Shown here: positions 17,725 through 26,313 of the stretch, piece by piece | Layout of the letters: each line of letters begins with the position of its first letter | Position numbering within the stretch: the stretch's first letter is position 1 | Source: Jingyaoa shaoxingensis | GTDB lineage: Bacteria; Bacillota; Clostridia; Lachnospirales; Lachnospiraceae | NCBI RefSeq assembly: GCF_014385005.1 | Contig: NZ_JACRSZ010000005.1 | Coordinates: forward strand, 62,001-126,000 | Length of the DNA: 64,000 nt | Direction: 5' to 3' | Translations under genes and position numbers: made by a program | Notes under the pieces: generated by a model | Seen by the model: only the letters and a program-made list of their open reading frames with translations | The model's database searches: none | What the model was told of the DNA's origin: nothing

Positions 17725-17764
17725 AATATAACAAATACTAACCAATAACTCAATAAAATGTCCG
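17725..17764 (-). promoter_or_regulatory. Promoter and candidate operator of the araC-type gene
   Basis: On the minus strand TTGAGT and TATATT are spaced by 17 bases (17748-17753 and 17725-17730). CGGACATTT (17756-17764) lies immediately upstream, the same 9-mer found in the Rbs-type operon promoter. This suggests self-regulation by the AraC protein. Nothing else is seen in the 17566-17829 gap. Confidence 0.5.
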
Positions 17765-17829
17765 AAATTGATATTTTTATGGCTGGTTATGAGTCTTTTC
17801 CAAAAGGGGGGATAAAATACCTGTAATTT

Positions 17830-18570
17830 TTATTTTTCTACAATTGCCACCGCTCGAAGTGGCGAGCCGGATCCTTCCTTTATATTGAGTGGTAATGCAA
17901 TAAAATAAGAATAAACCGGAAGTTTACTTAAATTCACCAGTTCTTCAAATATAATGATGTCTTTGGGCAACCAGAATTCATCATGCCCCCACGACTTCTT
18001 ACACTCACCCTCTTTTTTTGCAATATCCCCGCCAATAGTATCCGTTCCTATGGCACGAACTTTTCGATTATAAAACAGCTCTGCTGCTGTTCTGTCAAGT
18101 CCAGGCTCATTTTGCGCATACCATATGGCATCTTTATCCGTACACCAGAAGCGATCCCACCCAAAACACAGCAATGCCATTTCATTTTCCCGGACAGCCG
18201 CGCCACTTCTTCTTTCACATTCCAGTATATCCTCCGCAGTTGCCTGTTCCCCCGGCTGTAATTCAAGCCAGCGAAGATCATACAGAACTGCAGGTACAAA
18301 AAAGTGTGATACGTCAAATGTATCAATTGTTCGATCCATTTTGTAAGAGCAGGAATGCGCCGGTGCATCTACATGTGCCCCTGTATGCTCTGCCATAGAT
18401 ATGCTTTGGCAATAAAATCCATCATGCTCATGTGTCACAGTTTTATCAATTACAAGATGTGGGTGAGATGGCCACCTTGGTATTCCTTTTTCTATTACAG
18501 GTGATAAATCTACTATCTTGAACTTGTCATTTATAAGTTTTCCAAATTCTCTGATTCCTATGCCATCCAT
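17830..18570 (-). CDS. Cyclase-family metal-dependent hydrolase (kynurenine formamidase-like)
   Basis: A 246-residue protein of the cyclase family (PF04199). The metal-site signature HTGAHVDAPAH is intact, and DLSPVIEKGIPRWPSHPHL is the typical N-terminal strand. Members hydrolyse N-formylkynurenine, isatin or lactone/amide substrates. In a sugar-acid operon a lactonase-like role is possible but unproven. An ORF extends to 18678, but ATG 18570 with AGAGGAAAAG upstream is preferred because the longer form overlaps the previous gene. It is the last gene of the long operon. Confidence 0.82.
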   Translation of the reverse strand: MDGIGIREFGKLINDKFKIVDLSPVIEKGIPRWPSHPHLVIDKTVTHEHDGFYCQSISMAEHTGAHVDAPAHSCSYKMDRTIDTFDVSHFFVPAVLYDLRWLELQPGEQATAEDILECERRSGAAVRENEMALLCFGWDRFWCTDKDAIWYAQNEPGLDRTAAELFYNRKVRAIGTDTIGGDIAKKEGECKKSWGHDEFWLPKDIIIFEELVNLSKLPVYSYFIALPLNIKEGSGSPLRAVAIVEK

Positions 18571-18601
18571 TACTTTTCCTCTTCCGATACGGTACTTTTG
18601 T

Positions 18602-19702
18602 TTAATAATGAACAAATCCATTTCTTCTTTTCTGAACAGAAAATTCGCAGCCCCAGTCACAGCCAAGTGAAGAAGCAATTTCTACGATTCCACCCCATGT
18701 TGCATCCGGAATATCAATTCCCTTTTCTCTTCTTCTTCTTGCTGTGTTGAATTCAAATTCACCAGGTAAAAGTACTTCTTTAAATCCTTCTGCCGGTTTT
18801 GCAGACTTAATATAAGAAGCATGATTCTCCACCTGAGCCGCAAACAGATCTCTTCCCAAAAAGCAGTCTGGATTAACAGCCATTAAAAACAATCCATTTT
18901 CAGATTTTAGCTTTTTACCTTCTTGCAGGCATGTCCAGTAATCATCATTTGCCAGAGCTATACTGAACAGATCTGCCATAATTGCCAACGCAGATCCTTT
19001 AGCACCTCCCATTTTTCCCCCAAGTGGATAAATCGTGCCTCTTGGTTCTTTGTAAAAATCATTTGGATCGGTTGTGTCACGTCCCTGACCATCACGAATC
19101 CAGCCCTCCGGAACCGATTCATTTTTCTGAATATAAGTTCGAAGTTTTCCTTCTGCTACCACGGTTGTAGCTCCGTCCATCATAATCGGATCTTTCTCTC
19201 CACGCGGAACAGCCCATGATATTGGATTGGTTCCCAGTCTTGCTTCCGCAGCTCCAAACGGCGCCAGTGGACCGCTGGAATAGAGTCCTGCTGTTCCGAA
19301 CGCCATCAATCCTGCCCTTGCAATTCTTTCTGTATACGCCCCAAGCCGTCCAATATGAGTCGAATGAATGACTATTGCACATGCAACCCCATTTTCTTTT
19401 GCTTTCTGTATTACAATCTCTGCTGTTTTTCTTCCCGCAACATGGCCAAATCCATAATCAGCATCAACAATTGCAGTGGTTGGTGTTTCTTTCACTGTCT
19501 TTACATCAGCACCCGGTACAATAAAATGTTCCTCTATCTGCCACATATATTGTGGAATACGCAGAATGCCATGAGAATCCACTCCCAAAAGATTCGACTG
19601 TACCAGTTCTTCCGATACGATTTCTGCTTCTTCTTCCGATGCACCGGCTCTTCTCAAAATATCCTGTACATAACCACGTAACTGCTGTTCTTTTATTAAC
19701 AT
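18602..19702 (-). CDS. Malate/L-lactate dehydrogenase family oxidoreductase (Ldh_2)
   Basis: A 366-residue NAD(P)-dependent oxidoreductase of the non-Rossmann Ldh_2 family (YiaK, AllD, ComC). Seen: SNLLGVDSHGILRIPQYM with the catalytic His, GFGHVAGRKTAEIVIQKA, and GGAKGSALAIMADLFS. Relatives reduce 2,3-diketo-L-gulonate or oxidise ureidoglycolate and 2-hydroxyacids. Here it probably handles a 2-oxo sugar acid. ATG 19702 has AAAGGAG upstream and overlaps the PfkB gene end by 7 bases; the longer ORF (to 19909) is not used. Confidence 0.88.
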   Translation of the reverse strand: MLIKEQQLRGYVQDILRRAGASEEEAEIVSEELVQSNLLGVDSHGILRIPQYMWQIEEHFIVPGADVKTVKETPTTAIVDADYGFGHVAGRKTAEIVIQKAKENGVACAIVIHSTHIGRLGAYTERIARAGLMAFGTAGLYSSGPLAPFGAAEARLGTNPISWAVPRGEKDPIMMDGATTVVAEGKLRTYIQKNESVPEGWIRDGQGRDTTDPNDFYKEPRGTIYPLGGKMGGAKGSALAIMADLFSIALANDDYWTCLQEGKKLKSENGLFLMAVNPDCFLGRDLFAAQVENHASYIKSAKPAEGFKEVLLPGEFEFNTARRRREKGIDIPDATWGGIVEIASSLGCDWGCEFSVQKRRNGFVHY

Positions 19703-20589
19703 AGCAGTTCTGTCTCCTTTTTCACTTCTGATGCGGAGGGAATCGAATCTGCTGCTCCAGGTCTCTGAATGGCAATGGCACTTGCAGCAGATGCCCATTT
19801 TGCCGAAGCTGTTATATCTTTTCCTTTTAACCTGCCTTCCAGATAAAATCCGGTAAACGTATCCCCTGCCGCTGTAGTATCTATCGGCTTCACATGAAAA
19901 GCACTGCATCTGTATATTCCGTCAGGACCGGCTACTGCTGCTCCGTCTCCTCCCAGAGTCAGTACAATTTCTGTTTTTGGATAATTTTCCTTTAATTTTC
20001 TTAAGATCTTATCCGGATCTGTTTCATTGCTTAACATTCCGCCTTCGATCTCGTTAACAAACAACCAGGACAATTTTTCTAATGGATAGGAACGGACCTC
20101 CTCGCCCATTGGTGCTGCATTCATAGCGACACGAAGTCCTTTTTCTGCTGCCCGTCTCACAATCTCACCCACAAGATTGGTTTCATTTTGCACCAGAATG
20201 ACATCATCCTTGTCTGCAAATGCAAGTATTTCATCTATGTACGCTTCTGTCAGAAGATGGTTGGTTCCCGGATGAAGCAGTATACAGTTTTGTCCTTTTT
20301 CATCCACCTGAATGATTGCATGGCCGTTACTTTCTTCCGAATTACGAATGTAGTCTGTCATCACGCCTTTTTCTTTCATTAATTCAACCAAAAACCTGCC
20401 ATCACTTCCCGCATAACCGGCATGATAGACAGATACACCCGCTTTTGCCAGAGCAACAGACTGATTTAAGCCTTTTCCTCCGCTGCACACTTCACGTTTC
20501 AATGCGGCACACGTTTCTCCCGGCTGCAAGAAATGATCTACTTTATATACATAGTCCACATTTAATGATCCAAAATTAATAACTTTCAT
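19696..20589 (-). CDS. PfkB-family carbohydrate kinase
   Basis: A 297-residue ribokinase-fold kinase. Seen: the N-terminal GSLNVDYVYKVDHFLQPGET, the GG-containing sugar-binding loop CSGGKGLNQSVALAKAG and the C-terminal signature DTTAAGDTFTGFYL with catalytic Asp. Ribokinase is the closest general type, but sugar specificity cannot be read; KDG kinase or tagatose-6-P kinase are alternatives. It lies in the middle of the long operon before the Ldh_2 dehydrogenase. Confidence 0.88.
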   Translation of the reverse strand: MKVINFGSLNVDYVYKVDHFLQPGETCAALKREVCSGGKGLNQSVALAKAGVSVYHAGYAGSDGRFLVELMKEKGVMTDYIRNSEESNGHAIIQVDEKGQNCILLHPGTNHLLTEAYIDEILAFADKDDVILVQNETNLVGEIVRRAAEKGLRVAMNAAPMGEEVRSYPLEKLSWLFVNEIEGGMLSNETDPDKILRKLKENYPKTEIVLTLGGDGAAVAGPDGIYRCSAFHVKPIDTTAAGDTFTGFYLEGRLKGKDITASAKWASAASAIAIQRPGAADSIPSASEVKKETELLC

Positions 20590-20619
20590 AAACTGTTATT
20601 CCTCCAAATGGCACCATGC

Positions 20620-21009
20620 TCATGCATAAATAATAACTGCCAGATATTTCAATGATGTCTTTCCTGTATTTGTAATCATATGTCCCTGCCCGACATCAAC
20701 GATATTGGTATCACCTGGTCCGATCTTTATTTCTGTGCCATCCTGTTCCTGCACAATTCCCTCGCCTTCAAGGAAAAAACAGATCTCCATGTCTTCTTCA
20801 TGAACATGATATCCAACACTGTGCCCCGGCTCCAATGTTCCTATGGCAAACAATCTTCCCTTTTCATGCATTTCATCTGTTTGAAGGATATCTTCTATTT
20901 CAAACCTTCCCTGTCCGCCTTTCATATGCTCTATATATCTGACAGGATATTGTCCTTTTTTTATGACTGGCATTTCAACTTTCCCCCTGGTTTCCACATT
21001 TTCCTTCAT
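20620..21009 (-). CDS. Single-domain cupin protein
   Basis: A 129-residue cupin with both conserved motifs: GYHVHEEDMEICFFLEGEG (His-X-His and Glu metal ligands) and DTNIVDVGQGHMITNTG. Such small cupins include sugar or uronate isomerases (KdgF-like) and binding proteins. In this operon a role in ring opening or isomerisation of an acid sugar is plausible. The start overlaps the stop of the beta-propeller gene by 4 bases. Confidence 0.82.
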   Translation of the reverse strand: MKENVETRGKVEMPVIKKGQYPVRYIEHMKGGQGRFEIEDILQTDEMHEKGRLFAIGTLEPGHSVGYHVHEEDMEICFFLEGEGIVQEQDGTEIKIGPGDTNIVDVGQGHMITNTGKTSLKYLAVIIYA

Positions 21010-22034
21010 GATCTATGTATTCTGTACATGTCAATGCTTCCTGCGCCGTGATTTGCAGCATAGATTCTCGCTTCTTCTTCATCCACACTCACGCAAATCT
21101 GTGTAGCACCTGTATTTTCCTCTATCACTGTTGCATGGAATTCCGGTATTGCTTTTTCTGTCACCTTATAAAGTGTCAGAGCTTTATCCTCAGAGCGGCT
21201 TCCGCCTATAAGATAAAGTTCTCCCCAGATACGTCCGGCCCAGATCACATGGCCAAAATGAATCGGAAGTTCACCAATCATCTGATATTTCCCGTTAAGT
21301 TCTTTCAAAATACGGATATGTTCCCCATGAAATCCCTGTATTACAGCAAGCTCGTCTTTTCCGTCTCCATCAAAATCCGCAGTCCATATATCACTGGTTT
21401 CGCCAATTGGGAAAATTTCTGTCTTCCATTCTTCTTCATGATGAATGACTAACATTCCTTCTGAAGCACCAATCAGCATCTCCTGTTTTCCATCTGCTCT
21501 GGTATGAAGATACATCCCATGATTTTTGGTAAGCCCTTTGTAGATTTCTTTTAATTCTATAGCTTTTCCCTTTTCGTACTCACTGACATAGATTCCACCA
21601 GGACGGCTCCAGTCTTCTGTATAATCTTTTCCAGAACAAAGGGATGCACCTATCAGATACTGCTTTTCTCCATCTTTTAACATACCGATTCTGTGAACAA
21701 ACGGAAGATCACACAGCTTTTCTTTTTTTATCTGAATGCCATCTCCTTCTGTAAATTCATTTTTCCAGACAGAAGCCCGTTCTGAGTCAAATACAGGATA
21801 AAATTCTTCAATAGAAAGAAATGCATTTTCGTCTTCCAGTGGTACCAGTGACATGACTCCTCCCGGTCCATTCCATAAAGTATATTGTTCCCCATTTTCA
21901 GGGTCCATCATAAAACATTCTCCGTTTCGATTCTCCGAAGCAGCAATACAATATTCTTTTCCGTTTATGTTCATTACCGTTATTGCATAAACCATTTCCA
22001 GATCTGCCAAATGCTGTTTACTAACCTTCATCAC
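21006..22034 (-). CDS. Cytoplasmic VCBS/FG-GAP-like beta-propeller protein
   Basis: A 342-residue protein without signal peptide or membrane segment. Repeating four-strand units are visible, each with a W, G or A-rich turn; one has the clear FG-GAP/VCBS calcium-type loop DFDGDGKDELAVIQG (about residues 197-211). No enzyme motif was recognised. It overlaps its upstream neighbour by 14 bases and its downstream cupin by 4, so it belongs to the catabolic operon. Possible roles are a lactonase-like enzyme on a propeller fold or a scaffold; neither is demonstrated. Confidence 0.6.
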   Translation of the reverse strand: MMKVSKQHLADLEMVYAITVMNINGKEYCIAASENRNGECFMMDPENGEQYTLWNGPGGVMSLVPLEDENAFLSIEEFYPVFDSERASVWKNEFTEGDGIQIKKEKLCDLPFVHRIGMLKDGEKQYLIGASLCSGKDYTEDWSRPGGIYVSEYEKGKAIELKEIYKGLTKNHGMYLHTRADGKQEMLIGASEGMLVIHHEEEWKTEIFPIGETSDIWTADFDGDGKDELAVIQGFHGEHIRILKELNGKYQMIGELPIHFGHVIWAGRIWGELYLIGGSRSEDKALTLYKVTEKAIPEFHATVIEENTGATQICVSVDEEEARIYAANHGAGSIDMYRIHRS

Positions 22035-22950
22035 ATTCTCCTTCCAGGATCTCTGCTAGGAATCCTCTGCATACTTTTTCATTTTTTAAAGGATCTTGCC
22101 CTATCTGACATCTGCTCTCAACCGCCACACCGATTCCCTGTGGTTTTGCTATTACCTGTGCTGCATCTTTTAAAATCTCCTGTCCTTTGGCTACGTCCAG
22201 AAAACCAGGTTCTCCCATAGCCATATGCCAGTCACCATATCCTTCTTTCTTCGGATCCAGAATCGCATTGGCAAGATGCAGGTGTCCAATATATGGAGCA
22301 CAAATTTTCAGTGATTCTCTTAAGTCTTCTTTATTCAGCGCAACATGTGCACTATCCCATGAAAGGTAACAGTTTTTATAATGACCGTTTACCTTTTTCA
22401 TTAAGTCCGCAGCCTCTGTTGATGGTCCTATCAGATTATTTTTATGTGCGTCCCTGTCAAGTGGCTCTAACAGTAATATCATTCCTGGATATTCTGCTAT
22501 CTTCTCAGAAATCGCAAACAGGACTTCTTCAATCCCTTTCATGGCTTCCTTCCGATACTGCTCTCCCGGATCCGGACCACTGATCATTGCAACACGGTCT
22601 GCACCGCTTTCTGCTGCAATGTCTATCAGATTATTTATTTCCAGAATTGTTTTTTTCCGGATTTTGTCATCTGTAGTTGACGGGTTCAGTTTTTTCTCAT
22701 TGATATCATTTGTAATCCACTGAGTAAACCCAATGTTGAGTTCTTTTACCAGATCTATAAATTTTTTTCTTATTTCAGTATTTTTTAACGACCCGGTTTC
22801 TATACGGCTATAATAGTTTTCAAGTAAAATTTTCCTAACCGTATCATACAATTCCTCTTCTTTCGTCAAAAGCGGATAAAAGCTCTCTGATACTAATAAT
22901 GATGGACAAAATATTTCTTTTAACTTCATCATCGATTCCCCCCTGATCAC
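22021..22950 (-). CDS. Sugar phosphate isomerase/epimerase family protein (AP endonuclease 2-like TIM barrel)
   Basis: A 309-residue TIM-barrel protein of the xylose isomerase-like family. Seen: metal-ligand strands MILLLEPLDRDAHKNNLIG (Glu), CYLSWDSAHVALN (Asp, His), IGHLHLANAILD (His) and VAVESRC (Glu). Relatives include hydroxypyruvate/oxo-tetronate isomerases (Hyi, OtnI) and tagatose 3-epimerases. Since a four-carbon-acid kinase and aldolase pair lies nearby, an oxo-acid isomerase role is possible. It overlaps the dehydratase gene by 4 bases. Confidence 0.82.
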   Translation of the reverse strand: MIRGESMMKLKEIFCPSLLVSESFYPLLTKEEELYDTVRKILLENYYSRIETGSLKNTEIRKKFIDLVKELNIGFTQWITNDINEKKLNPSTTDDKIRKKTILEINNLIDIAAESGADRVAMISGPDPGEQYRKEAMKGIEEVLFAISEKIAEYPGMILLLEPLDRDAHKNNLIGPSTEAADLMKKVNGHYKNCYLSWDSAHVALNKEDLRESLKICAPYIGHLHLANAILDPKKEGYGDWHMAMGEPGFLDVAKGQEILKDAAQVIAKPQGIGVAVESRCQIGQDPLKNEKVCRGFLAEILEGECDEG

Positions 22951-24629
22951 CTGTTTTTTATAATTGCTCCTTTATCCGCAGATTCTGCAAGGCGTGCATA
23001 TACATTCAAATAACCCTTTAAATGTTTTGGCTCTTTTATCTGAAGCGCTTCCATTCTCTGTTTTAGTTCCTGTTCAGAAACCATCATATTCAGTGTACCT
23101 TTTTCCACATCTATCTCTATCTGATCTCCGTCTTTTATTGCTGCGATTGGTCCACCCTCTGATGCTTCCGGAGAAATATGTCCCACAAAACATCCATTAT
23201 TGGTTCCTGAAAATCTTCCATCTGTAATTACCGCTGTGCTGAGCGCAAGTCCCTGTCCATAAAGCATTTTCATAATACGAACCATTTCTCGCATCCCAGG
23301 TCCCCCCTTTGGTCCCTCATAACGGATTACCAGAACGGTTCCAGGTTCAATGCTTCCTTCATGTACTGCAACTGTGGCTTCATCTTCTGAATCAAAACAT
23401 CTTGCTGTACCTGAAAAATGCAGCATGGACGGATCGATAGCTGTCGGCTTTGTCACGGCACTGTCTGGAGCTATATTACCCCTGAGAACAGCCAGGCTTC
23501 CCCATGTATGGAATGCATCCTCAATAGAATGAATCATTTCATTATAGGTAAATGGCATTGTTTCCAGAATTTCTCCCCAGGCCCTTCCTGTGCAGGTCAT
23601 TGCATCCATTTTTAAAATTGGAGAAAGCTGTTTCATAACTGCAGGCACTCCTCCTGCATCGTAGAAGTCCGGAACATTCAGAGGACCGTTTGGATATATT
23701 CTTGCAATATGCGGCGTATTTCTTGCAATTTTATCCATAACGTCCATTGTAAAATCACACTCTGCCTCATATGCAATTGCCGGAAAATGTAACGCCATAT
23801 TCGTTGAACCGCCTATTGCCATTCCAAGTCTGACCGCATTTTCTATTCCATTACTGTTTATCATTTTACGGGCCGTCAGCCCTTCTCTGACCATCTCCAC
23901 AATTCTTCTTCCGGAAGCCTGTGCCGCACGCAGCCTTTCTGCCATGACAGCCGGTATCATAGAAGTTCCCGGCAGACACATTCCCATTGCTTCTGTAACC
24001 GCACACATTGTATTCGCAGTACCCAAGAATGAGCATGACCCTTTACATGGATTAGACCTGTTTTCCAGAATATCATATTCTTCCTGGGTTATTTTCCCCT
24101 GCTCCAACATGGCCAGGGCTTCTACCATACTTGAATTATCCGATGCGCGTCCATCAAACTGCATTCCACCCATAGCAGGACCGCCATTTACAATAATAGT
24201 CGGAATATCCAGACGGGCTGCCGCCATAAGTAAGCCAGGAATTACTTTGTCGCAAGATCCCAGAAGAACCAATCCATCCACGTGGTTAATTGATGCCATG
24301 GTTTCAACCGAATTGGCAATCAGATCTCTCGCCGGCAATATAAAATGCATGCCATCATTTCCACAACCCATTCCATCACACGGACCAATTGTTCCAAACT
24401 CTACCGGAGTTCCACCTCCCTGAAAAATCCCCTGCTTTACATATTCCGACACATCCCGCAAATTTGCATGTCCCGGATTTGCCATATTCCATGTATTGGC
24501 AATTCCTATAAGGGGTCTGTCCAAGTCATAATCACTATACCCCATTCCCTTGTATAAAGCCCTGATACTGGACCATTCCGGTTTTGCCAAAGTTGACTGA
24601 CTGCGTAATGCTTTGCACATACTCTTCAC
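22947..24629 (-). CDS. IlvD/Edd-family dehydratase, probably for a sugar acid
   Basis: A 560-residue Fe-S dehydratase. Seen: GSCDKVIPG with C126 and GSCSFLGTANTM with C199, the two cluster ligands. Where [2Fe-2S] members have a third Cys (PCN) this protein reads NPGHANL, as in the [4Fe-4S] E. coli IlvD type, so it may be oxygen-sensitive. The C-terminal TDGRFSGTNNGCFVGHISPEA is typical. The family turns 2,3-dihydroxy acids into 2-oxo-3-deoxy acids. No ilv genes are near; kinases, aldolases and transporters around it favour an aldonate dehydratase. Confidence 0.88.
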   Translation of the reverse strand: MKSMCKALRSQSTLAKPEWSSIRALYKGMGYSDYDLDRPLIGIANTWNMANPGHANLRDVSEYVKQGIFQGGGTPVEFGTIGPCDGMGCGNDGMHFILPARDLIANSVETMASINHVDGLVLLGSCDKVIPGLLMAAARLDIPTIIVNGGPAMGGMQFDGRASDNSSMVEALAMLEQGKITQEEYDILENRSNPCKGSCSFLGTANTMCAVTEAMGMCLPGTSMIPAVMAERLRAAQASGRRIVEMVREGLTARKMINSNGIENAVRLGMAIGGSTNMALHFPAIAYEAECDFTMDVMDKIARNTPHIARIYPNGPLNVPDFYDAGGVPAVMKQLSPILKMDAMTCTGRAWGEILETMPFTYNEMIHSIEDAFHTWGSLAVLRGNIAPDSAVTKPTAIDPSMLHFSGTARCFDSEDEATVAVHEGSIEPGTVLVIRYEGPKGGPGMREMVRIMKMLYGQGLALSTAVITDGRFSGTNNGCFVGHISPEASEGGPIAAIKDGDQIEIDVEKGTLNMMVSEQELKQRMEALQIKEPKHLKGYLNVYARLAESADKGAIIKNR

Positions 24630-24632
24630 CTC

Positions 24633-25253
24633 TTATAACGATTTATCCAGTGCCTCCACGATTAGACTTGCCACCACTGCCCCTGGATCAAGAAGTTTTC
24701 TTGATTCTTCTCCACGTATAGCAGCTCTTCCGTGAACTGCCAGCATTCCAACTGTGTTCTCTGCACCCTGTTTTGCCGCTTTCGCGCCTTCTGCCGCCAT
24801 TACTTTAGTATCTTGATTACTCATTTCCTTCATTGCTCTGACCGCCGGTGCAATTCCATCCAGGAAAGTTTTTTCTCCTTCTTTGGCTTTACCCATTTTG
24901 GTAACGCCTTCCTGCCAGCATTCCATAATGCTGCAGATTCCATCATTATCCAATTCCATTCTTCCTTTTAACTGCTTTCCTGCGGTCATCATTCCATTTG
25001 CCATAAGTGTTCCCATTGTCGACGGTACTTTGGCTGCCATAGCTTTTCCCGCATAATAAAATAATTTTCCAACATCCAGCTCATCTTTATCTTTAATTGC
25101 TTCTGAAGCCGCCTGAAATCCGTCACTCATAGTAAGTCCAAGATCTCCGTCTCCCACCTTGCTGTCCAGAGATATCAACAAGTCTTTATTCTCTGTCATA
25201 ATATCTGCAATGGTGTTAATAAATTTTTTTGTCTGTAATGCGTCCCAACTCAT
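24633..25253 (-). CDS. Dihydroxyacetone kinase family, DhaL-type nucleotide-binding subunit
   Basis: A 206-residue all-helical DhaL domain. The Mg-nucleotide ligands D30, D35 and D37 (LDSKVGDGDLG) are at the same positions as in known DhaL proteins, and the glycine/serine stretches VPSTMGTLM and VHGRAAIRG are present. It pairs with the DhaK subunit gene just upstream (gap 15 bases). No PTS-type DhaM gene is in the window, so the phosphoryl donor (ATP or PTS) is open. Confidence 0.88.
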   Translation of the reverse strand: MSWDALQTKKFINTIADIMTENKDLLISLDSKVGDGDLGLTMSDGFQAASEAIKDKDELDVGKLFYYAGKAMAAKVPSTMGTLMANGMMTAGKQLKGRMELDNDGICSIMECWQEGVTKMGKAKEGEKTFLDGIAPAVRAMKEMSNQDTKVMAAEGAKAAKQGAENTVGMLAVHGRAAIRGEESRKLLDPGAVVASLIVEALDKSL

Positions 25254-25268
25254 TTTATTCTTCCCCTT

Positions 25269-26291
25269 TTACTCATCCAATTTGTGCTGTTTGAAAAATG
25301 GTGTATCTGCACTGGCTGAAAGATATCTTTTCAGTTCATCATCTACTTTGCAAAGTGAAATAGACGCTCCTGCCATTTCCATAGAGGTTGCGAATTCTCC
25401 TGCGTAAGTATGGAACAGGCCGATTCCTTTTTCTTTCAGAATCTGTCCTACTCGGTTCATCATAATGTACAGTTCATCCAATGGCGTAGCACCAAGGCCA
25501 TTTAACAGTACTGCTACCTCGTCACCTTCTGTATATGGCAGATCCTTTAACAACATTCCCATCATATCGTCTACAATTTCATCTGCTGTTTTCAGTTTCT
25601 CGACACGAATACCGGTTTCACCATGGATACCCATTCCAACTTCCATTTCATCTTCTCCTATGGAAAATCCTGCCTCACCAACTCGTGGCACAATACACGG
25701 AGAAAGGGCTATTCCCATAGTACGTACATTTGCACATACTTTTTCTGCAACAGCTTTTACTTCATCCAGATCCTTTCCTTCCGCAGCTGCAGCTCCGGCA
25801 CATTTGTATACAAAGAAAATTCCTGCAACACCTCTTCGTTTACTGATATCATCTGTTTCTCCTGTAATTGCGGATGCAATATCATCACCAGCCACTACAC
25901 TTTCTACACGAATATCTTCTTCCATGTCTGCCATATCTGCTGCCATGTCAAAATTAAAAATATCACCATTATAATTTCCATAAATATAGAGAACTCCGGC
26001 TCCATTGTCGATCTCCTTTGTTACCGCAAGCATCTGCTCTGCACTAGGTGACTGGAAAACATCTCCGACTGAGCATCCATCCAGCATACCCTCTCCTACA
26101 TAACCCAAAAACAATGGCAAATGTCCGCTTCCACCACCTGTAGCAATCGATACTTTTCCAGGATGTTTATGTGTGGTAACCAGGCATCTCAAATCATCCT
26201 CTACACATTTCAGATCTTTCTTATGTGCACAGTAAATACCAGCCAACATTTCATCTACATATTTCTCCGGTTTATTCATAATTTTTTTCAT
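25269..26291 (-). CDS. Dihydroxyacetone kinase family, DhaK-type substrate-binding subunit
   Basis: A 340-residue DhaK. Seen: GGGSGH at 52-57, the nucleophile-side YGNYNGDIFNFDMA region and His223 in GIHGETG, the residue that binds ketose covalently in E. coli DhaK (His218). Catalysis is therefore expected. Substrates in this family are dihydroxyacetone and short ketoses such as erythrulose. Placement between RraA and DhaL within an acid-sugar operon suggests a C3-C4 keto product of the pathway is phosphorylated here. Confidence 0.88.
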   Translation of the reverse strand: MKKIMNKPEKYVDEMLAGIYCAHKKDLKCVEDDLRCLVTTHKHPGKVSIATGGGSGHLPLFLGYVGEGMLDGCSVGDVFQSPSAEQMLAVTKEIDNGAGVLYIYGNYNGDIFNFDMAADMADMEEDIRVESVVAGDDIASAITGETDDISKRRGVAGIFFVYKCAGAAAAEGKDLDEVKAVAEKVCANVRTMGIALSPCIVPRVGEAGFSIGEDEMEVGMGIHGETGIRVEKLKTADEIVDDMMGMLLKDLPYTEGDEVAVLLNGLGATPLDELYIMMNRVGQILKEKGIGLFHTYAGEFATSMEMAGASISLCKVDDELKRYLSASADTPFFKQHKLDE

Positions 26292-26313
26292 AGTTGTTTT
26301 CTCCTTTTTATTT

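Noticed and set aside
22964..24557. Long plus-strand frames opposite the IlvD-type gene
   Set aside because: They are shadows of the minus-strand coding sequence with no start signals.
22947..24629. IlvD-type gene as dihydroxy-acid dehydratase for branched-chain amino acids
   Set aside because: No ilvB, ilvC or leu genes are near, and it is coupled to sugar kinase, isomerase and transport genes.
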